Shown: positions 58,465 through 64,000 of the stretch, piece after piece
Position numbering within the stretch: position 1 is the first letter of the stretch
How the letters are laid out: each line of letters opens with the position of its first letter
Assembly: GCF_000003815.2 (NCBI RefSeq)
Contig: NC_049988.1
Coordinates: 3,511,971 to 3,575,970, forward strand
DNA: 64,000 nt
Source of the DNA: Branchiostoma floridae
Taxonomy: Eukaryota > Chordata > Leptocardii > Amphioxiformes > Branchiostomatidae
Direction: 5' to 3'
Program-made: the position numbers and the translations under genes
The notes under the pieces: generated by a model
The model's database searches: none
What the model saw: only the letters and a program-made list of their open reading frames with translations
Told to the model about the DNA's origin: nothing

Positions 58465-58915
58465 TTTTTTTTTTTTTTTTTTTTTTTCCAGGGCTTTATT
58501 AGTAAAACAAATAATACTTTTGTCAACAACAGAGTATCTAAGCTACTATTGTACATGGAGTAATTTGAAGTACTAGTGAAATACACAATAGGTAATGCGC
58601 ATGGAAGAAGTATCATTGTCTATATAAGAATTTCTCTCATGTACTTATACGGGCTATTATGTATAACCAATATACACCACATGGTTGCCACAATTGTCAT
58701 GGAATAATTATGATACATGTAGATGGTTATCAAAAACAACAAGTAACTTTTAACATTCGGGACTTTTTCTTTCATAACAATGTATAGTTTACAGTATGTT
58801 ATAACACAGTAGATCTAGACTGGACTAGAACTATAGTTTACATACTATGGGTTTAACAGTTGTTGTTGCTTTTTATGAGCTTAAAAATTATTATTTAAGT
58901 ACATAGAAGTAAACA

Positions 58916-61900
58916 TTACAGAACATGAAGTCTGTTTTTGAGTTCACAATTGAAGATGTTAGATAAGTTATGGCCTGAAATTGGCCGTGGGCACTTTCTA
59001 GAAAAAATCCATGTTTTAAAGATAACCCACTTTGCTATAGATATTATTCGTATTCTTTTCTTCAGGATATTTTCGTTTATTGGCTGGTTTACCTTTCCCA
59101 GTATCATCTCTTCAAAATCAATATAAGGGTTACCGGGGCTAAATGGTACAGAAGTATGTACTAAATTCCACAGGTTAGTTAGCCTTTTACATTCCAGGAA
59201 CATATGTTTATAGTTGTCAACATGACCACTGTCACATAATTTACATACAGGATCAATTACTTGACCATCTTCATCTTGTATTCTCCATTTGCTTAATTTC
59301 TCACCACATGGTAAAATTTGATGAAGTAGTTTGTAATTAAGCTCTGCTATTTGTGTTTCTTTACATGAAGTTGTGCCTAGCATTTTCCAAATCTTCTTCC
59401 AATTAAGTGAGTATATATCAAAATGTGTCTGCCATTTCTGTTGGCAGTTTGGAACTATAAATATTTGTAACATAAGGTTTTGGTATATCACAGAAGTTTT
59501 TGGAAAATCTAAGGCTGGTGTTTCTAACGTTTCTCTTTCGATACAACAATTTTTACGTATGGCTCTTTTTACAATGAGCAATTCACACATCCAGTTATGT
59601 TTCTTGGTAAGTTTTCGGAACACCTCTCTGTCACTTATAAAAGTACCATTTTTTAAAATATCCTGTATATAAACAAAACCAGAGTTAATCCAATGTGGGT
59701 ACAAGAGTGTTTTCCCCCCTGATACAATATGCTTGTTTCCCCAGATAATCTGGTTTGTGTCACAATTGCTTTTAGCTTTGTACCATGCATAGATAACTTG
59801 CTTATAAAAGAGGGGTACATTACACAGGTATTTGTCTTCAATGCAACTCATTTGAAACACAAAATTCAAGTCTATATCTAAGGAAGATAAGTAGTGTAAA
59901 GGGATATATCTCCAAGAACCCTTACCATTAAGTAAACGTTTAACCCAAGACGCCAAGAGAGCATCTTTCACACTATGTATGTCTAGCATTTTTAAACCTC
60001 CCTGTTCATAGTTGCCAATGAGAGTTTTCCGTTTAATTTTGTCCTTTTTTCCACTCCACACAAAGTTAAAAAAGGCAGTATTTAGCTCCTTTAACACTAT
60101 TGTTGGTGTTGGAAGAATGTTCATTACATATGTTACCTTTGCAGCTGCCAATGCCTTTACAATGGTTATTTTCCCAAATAAAGTAAGATTCCTTTGGCAC
60201 CATGTATTGAGAACTGTTTTAACTTGTTTTACCTTGTCATCCCAGTTTAATTTCATTAGTTGTTCCTTGCTATGACCAAAATTTACACCAAGTGACTTAA
60301 TTACAGAAGGCCATTGGATACCTGCTATTTCATCTTTTCTGTGTTTCCATATACCTAGCCACAGTCCTTTTGTTTTAGCTTTGTTTAAGTTGGGTCCAGC
60401 CACATTAGAGAATGAGCTAAGGCACTCAAGTGTTTCATACAGTGAGTCTTCAGTGGACAAGAAAACAGTGGTATCATCTGCCACCTGGCACATCTTAATT
60501 TCTGCTTCATCTACTGTGACACCTTTGATATTTTGGTTATTTTGTATGCTATAAAATAGGATCTCTGCTACAAGAAGAAACAGTAGCGCACTTAATGGGC
60601 ATCCTTGTCTTATACCCCGCTGCAGTTGTATACTAGCGGCTTTCCAGCCATTGTTGATGACTGAGGCCAGACAGTCAGAATACATGATCTTTACCCAGTT
60701 TACAAAATTTGGGCCAAAGTTAAATTTCTCTAATACCTTAAACATAAAATTGTGCTCCACACAATCAAATGCTTTCTCAAAATCTATGAATAGTACAATA
60801 CCTGTCTTATTTTTGGAGTCACAGAAGTCAATTATATCTTGAATTAATCTAACATTTTGTCCTATGAAACGTCCTTTTATGTAAGCACACTGGTCCTTAT
60901 TTATTAGATCTTTCAGGAGAGGTTTAATTCTATTTGCCATGACAAAAGCAAGTATCTTATAATCGGTATTTAAGAGGCTTATAGGTCTCCAATTGCTAAG
61001 TGATTCCATGTCTCCATTTTTGTGTATCAATCTTAGTAGGGCCTTTCTGAAGGAGGGTGGTAGTTTTCCTTCACTGAGTGCATTGCAAATAACAGAGTGC
61101 ACTAAAACTCCAATTGAAGGCCAGAACAGTTTGTAAAATTCAGGTGGAAGCCCATCAGGGCCAGGTGTTTTACCTTGTTTCATGCTTGTTACAGCTTCTT
61201 CACACTCATGTAATGTGATTGGTTTGTCACACTCCTGCTTTTCTTGTTCAGATAGTATGTTTGGAATATTCATAGATCCCAGGAAGTCTTCAATTTTGTC
61301 TTCGGGTACCTTTTTAGAGGAGTATAGAGTTTGATAAAAGCTTCTACACTCTTTTAATATCTCTGCTTGGTCATGTATTTTTTCATTGTCTCTCACTAGC
61401 GAGGTTATACAATTTTGACTTTGCTTCTTGTTTTCTAAGCTCAAAAAGTACTTGGATGGTCTTTCACCTTCTGCAATATATCTTGCTTTTGCTCTGATTT
61501 GTTGACCTTTGGCCTTTTCTAGGAGAATACTCTCCAGCTGCGTCTTAACACATTCATATTCAGCAAGAGTTTGAGGATTTAAATCCTTATCTATTTTCTC
61601 TTGTAGAGTTTCCAATTTATTTGTTGTTTCTTTTTCTAAGGTGTTTCTCTCTTTAGTTTTAAACTTTGACCATGCTATAGACAGCTCTTTGATCTTCATT
61701 TTGCATATTTCCCATATAAGTTCTGGTTTACACTGTTTGAATTCTATTTTGGTATCTTCTATAAGCCTTTCTATTTCGAGTTTATAGTTTGGATCGTTTA
61801 AAAGATTAACATTTAGTTTCCAGAATCCATTTCCTCTTGGTGTTTCCTTAACATGCATATCTATAAACACAGCATTGTGATCACTGCAAATACTGGCATA

Positions 61901-62566
61901 ATGGCCAGCTTCCATAACATCAGTCAAGGTGTTTTCAACCAACCAGTAATCTAGCCTTCGTGCAGTTGTTTTTCTTCTCCAAGTGAAACTTTTCAGTGTG
62001 GGATGCATGTGCCGAAATATATCTTGTAGGTTGAAATGGGCACAAAGGTCCCTTACGGCCTGATTTTTGTCAATTGTCGCCAGGGACCCACCAAGAAGGT
62101 CCATATTTTGGTCAAGTATGGAGTTGAAATCACCTCCAACCAACATTGTGTATAAATTCCAGTCATGTAACCATTCTTGAATGTCATAGAAGAAAGTTCT
62201 TCTCTGTCTTTGATCGTTTGGTGCATATAAACATAGTAGGGTATATTTTTCCTGGTACAATTTGAAATTCACAACAATTTTCCTTCCTTCAGTGTCAATT
62301 TTTTGTTCTAGAATTTCTACAGGCAGTTTACTGTCAAATAGAATGCTTACACCCCTACTATGGTTTGTACCAAAAGAGTGGATGGTTTTACCACCCCATT
62401 GTTTATCTATAGTATGTATTATATCCTTTGTCAGATAAGTTTCCTGTAAAAGGCATATGTCAGTCTTCTTCTTTTTTAACCAAGTTAAAATTTTTAGTCT
62501 TTTATTGTATGATCTGATTCCTCTACAATTGAAGGAGATCAGCTTCATGTTTCTGTGTGTCATCAT
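58916..62566 (-). CDS. Retrotransposon ORF2: AP endonuclease plus reverse transcriptase
   Basis: 1216 residues that nick target DNA and copy the element RNA. The endonuclease occupies about residues 7-235: FNCRG, catalytic glutamate in LQETYL (E42), GGDFN (144-148) and SDHNAV (228-233). The RT spans about 485-760: DQCAYIKGR, motif A FIDFEKAFD (near 592), motif B GIRQGCPLSALLF, and catalytic VADD (near 696; VADD instead of the common YADD/FADD). The C-terminus has a CKLC...H...FLEC zinc-like pattern. The RGIRQGCPLS form and the domain order place it in the L1/Tx1 group. No stops or frameshifts. Confidence 0.95.
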   Translation of the reverse strand: MMTHRNMKLISFNCRGIRSYNKRLKILTWLKKKKTDICLLQETYLTKDIIHTIDKQWGGKTIHSFGTNHSRGVSILFDSKLPVEILEQKIDTEGRKIVVNFKLYQEKYTLLCLYAPNDQRQRRTFFYDIQEWLHDWNLYTMLVGGDFNSILDQNMDLLGGSLATIDKNQAVRDLCAHFNLQDIFRHMHPTLKSFTWRRKTTARRLDYWLVENTLTDVMEAGHYASICSDHNAVFIDMHVKETPRGNGFWKLNVNLLNDPNYKLEIERLIEDTKIEFKQCKPELIWEICKMKIKELSIAWSKFKTKERNTLEKETTNKLETLQEKIDKDLNPQTLAEYECVKTQLESILLEKAKGQQIRAKARYIAEGERPSKYFLSLENKKQSQNCITSLVRDNEKIHDQAEILKECRSFYQTLYSSKKVPEDKIEDFLGSMNIPNILSEQEKQECDKPITLHECEEAVTSMKQGKTPGPDGLPPEFYKLFWPSIGVLVHSVICNALSEGKLPPSFRKALLRLIHKNGDMESLSNWRPISLLNTDYKILAFVMANRIKPLLKDLINKDQCAYIKGRFIGQNVRLIQDIIDFCDSKNKTGIVLFIDFEKAFDCVEHNFMFKVLEKFNFGPNFVNWVKIMYSDCLASVINNGWKAASIQLQRGIRQGCPLSALLFLLVAEILFYSIQNNQNIKGVTVDEAEIKMCQVADDTTVFLSTEDSLYETLECLSSFSNVAGPNLNKAKTKGLWLGIWKHRKDEIAGIQWPSVIKSLGVNFGHSKEQLMKLNWDDKVKQVKTVLNTWCQRNLTLFGKITIVKALAAAKVTYVMNILPTPTIVLKELNTAFFNFVWSGKKDKIKRKTLIGNYEQGGLKMLDIHSVKDALLASWVKRLLNGKGSWRYIPLHYLSSLDIDLNFVFQMSCIEDKYLCNVPLFYKQVIYAWYKAKSNCDTNQIIWGNKHIVSGGKTLLYPHWINSGFVYIQDILKNGTFISDREVFRKLTKKHNWMCELLIVKRAIRKNCCIERETLETPALDFPKTSVIYQNLMLQIFIVPNCQQKWQTHFDIYSLNWKKIWKMLGTTSCKETQIAELNYKLLHQILPCGEKLSKWRIQDEDGQVIDPVCKLCDSGHVDNYKHMFLECKRLTNLWNLVHTSVPFSPGNPYIDFEEMILGKVNQPINENILKKRIRIISIAKWVIFKTWIFSRKCPRPISGHNLSNIFNCELKNRLHVL

Positions 62567-62665
62567 CTAAGCGAGGGATTGTGTGGATTTGAGAGGGAAG
62601 TATCTGACAAGATATAAAGCATACTCATATGAGATACATGTACATGTGTAAGATATAAAGTATAC

Positions 62666-63811
62666 TTATGTGTTTTTTCTCCTCTTTGATGACTTACTCT
62701 TTGCACTTTGTTTTGTTTCAGTTTTTCTCTGTTCTTTTAGCCACATCTCGATTGATGGCTGTGCTGAGTCACGTTCCAGGGAGTTGTTGCTAGAGTTATT
62801 GTCCACTTTGTCCTGTTCGGTGTGTTGCTCTACTTGCCGGTTGTTGACACGGCTGTGGCTTCTGCTCCTTGTAGGGTACTCCTTTCTTCCCTGCGACCTG
62901 GTGTCTGCTCGTCCTGGTTGACTGTTCTGATTGTTCGGAACAAGTTCTCCATTTGTCTCGTCCATGTCAGAGGTCTCGTCTCCTGTATCACTATCTTGCT
63001 CCTGCTCAGGTTCCTGCCCTGGAGCAGCAGTGTTCTTTCCTGTGTTGTCAGTGCGTGTGTCTGGCAGACTGGTAGTGTCGGTGACTTCTCCATCCAAATC
63101 ACAATTTGGGTCACCTCTCCTGTGACCAGGCTTCCTACACTGCAGACAGACTACCTCATTTTCACAGGTGCTTCTGTGGTGCCCTTCCAGTAGGCAGTTG
63201 CTGCATTTTTGTGCTCTAGCACGATTGGCCTCTTTCTGCTCTCTGTGGTAGAACTCAGCCACAAAAAGTCCTACGGACATCTTGGGAGGGAGAGGTGTGC
63301 TAGGCTTCTCGATATAGACAAATCTTCTGCCCGTCAGAAAGCGTGTTAGCTTACCCTCCTTATTCCGAGCTCTCTCATCAATGACACGGCTCAGTAGCTT
63401 GTAGCCTCTTGTGCTGAGAGTTTTCCCTATTTCTTCGTTGTCATACGATAATGGTATGTTACTCACAATCACTCTGGTAGTTGCAGTCCCTGGCCTCACG
63501 ACGAAGGGGTTCTTCTGTAGCAGTGAGGCCTCTTGTTCCCTGAGTGTGATAGTACCTGCTTGGATTAAGCTCAGGCGGTCTTGGTTGGTGCGTGGGTACA
63601 GACGCCAGTGTGTTCTGCCCTTGCCCTGAGGTTGCGCTCCTACAACTGTGACAGGTCCTGAAACCTCCTCAGCCGCAAGACAGATCTCTACACATGATAG
63701 TGCCTCGGCGTCCGCTCCGATGTATACGTCGGAAACCTGCACAAACAGTGGCTCGACTCTCTCTGGTTGGTTTTGCTGGTGATGGTGGGAGGGGGGCCCC
63801 CGCGCCGCCAT
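62666..63811 (-). CDS. Retrotransposon ORF1: RNA-binding protein with two zinc knuckles
   Basis: 381 residues. The central part (TTRVIVSNIPLSYDNEE ... RRFVYIEK) looks like an RRM-type fold. Two CCHC knuckles follow, CSNCLLEGHHRSTC (CX2CX4HX4C) and CLQCRKPGHRRGDPNC (CX2CX4HX6C), then an acidic stretch and a basic, Lys/Arg-rich C-terminus. It would coat the element RNA in an RNP. This organisation is typical of Tx1-like ORF1. The start is the first ATG of the open frame (MAARGPPS); an alternative start cannot be excluded. Confidence 0.9.
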   Translation of the reverse strand: MAARGPPSHHHQQNQPERVEPLFVQVSDVYIGADAEALSCVEICLAAEEVSGPVTVVGAQPQGKGRTHWRLYPRTNQDRLSLIQAGTITLREQEASLLQKNPFVVRPGTATTRVIVSNIPLSYDNEEIGKTLSTRGYKLLSRVIDERARNKEGKLTRFLTGRRFVYIEKPSTPLPPKMSVGLFVAEFYHREQKEANRARAQKCSNCLLEGHHRSTCENEVVCLQCRKPGHRRGDPNCDLDGEVTDTTSLPDTRTDNTGKNTAAPGQEPEQEQDSDTGDETSDMDETNGELVPNNQNSQPGRADTRSQGRKEYPTRSRSHSRVNNRQVEQHTEQDKVDNNSSNNSLERDSAQPSIEMWLKEQRKTETKQSAKSKSSKRRKNT

Positions 63812-64000
63812 GTTGGATGCGTTTTTGATCCGGATTTCCGTTTCAAAAAGCTATAGTTCCGGCTTCTCATACGTTTTCCAGGGACTCTGCAACTCACCAG
63901 TGTACACTCTCACAATTTTGTTCCTCGTAAGCTTGCAAACAGCTCAGATTTCCACAAACAATATCAGATATCTGGAGCTCGAGCAAAAATCAAACCTTCT
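63812..64000 (-). other. Presumed retrotransposon 5' UTR or flank
   Basis: Directly upstream of ORF1 on the minus strand. No feature recognised and no copy of the sequence flanking the poly(A) end was found, so the element may extend out of the window. Confidence 0.35.

Larger units (their letters stand above)
58465..63811 (-). mobile_element. Tx1/L1-type non-LTR retrotransposon, two intact ORFs
   Basis: Read on the minus strand: ORF1 (62666-63811), about 100-nt spacer, ORF2 (58916-62566), a 3' UTR of about 430 nt with AATAAA (58495-58500) and an A23 tail (plus-strand T run 58465-58487). Neither ORF is interrupted. The 5' end is not defined; the 5' UTR probably continues through 63812-64000 and may leave the window, so the target-site duplication cannot be checked. 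AT-rich codon use and the intact frames suggest a young copy. Confidence 0.9.

Overview
This is a eukaryotic, intron-rich, roughly 40% GC window. I think it comes from an amphioxus (Branchiostoma-like cephalochordate). The reasons are deuterostome-type gene content (a NEK10 orthologue and one SENP1/2-type protease), short exons with GT-AG introns, and a very high density of small inverted-repeat elements, tRNA-derived SINEs and non-LTR elements. The species call is an inference; the gene calls rest on protein motifs and intron phases worked out by hand.

Layout. (1) 621-24078, minus strand: a NEK10 kinase gene, reconstructed as 32 phase-compatible exons (1114 codons). It lacks only the extreme C-terminus, which lies beyond the left edge. 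(2) About 24.1-28.0 kb: an intergenic interval with a 5'-truncated LINE 3' end and a cluster of CRE, octamer and X-box-like motifs. (3) 28063-45221, plus strand: a complete SENP1/SENP2-like SUMO protease (723 codons plus stop; one optional 33-nt microexon), with a 1.9-kb 3' UTR ending near 47.13 kb. (4) 49.65-55.15 kb, plus strand: a four-exon alpha-tubulin gene with a TATA/CCAAT promoter; its second intron holds a 5'-truncated LINE in antisense orientation. (5) 55493-57806, minus strand: a five-exon secreted single-domain C-type lectin, tail-to-tail with the tubulin gene; one of its introns is mostly a (TG)n tract. (6) 58465 to at least 63811, minus strand: an apparently intact two-ORF Tx1/L1-type retrotransposon with a poly(A) tail, possibly running past the right edge.

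The genes do not form an operon or a shared pathway. NEK10 (a ciliary kinase in vertebrates) and alpha-tubulin are both microtubule/cilium related, but adjacency alone is weak evidence of a functional link. Most of what the genes leave unexplained is mobile DNA. It includes a hAT-like element with perfect 8-bp target-site duplication, two smaller hAT-like insertions, a four-copy TA-flanked MITE family (three copies exactly 174 bp), several 200-420 bp fold-back elements, and minisatellites inside introns. I found no CRISPR array, rRNA, convincing functional tRNA, or evidence of a wholly new multi-gene system.
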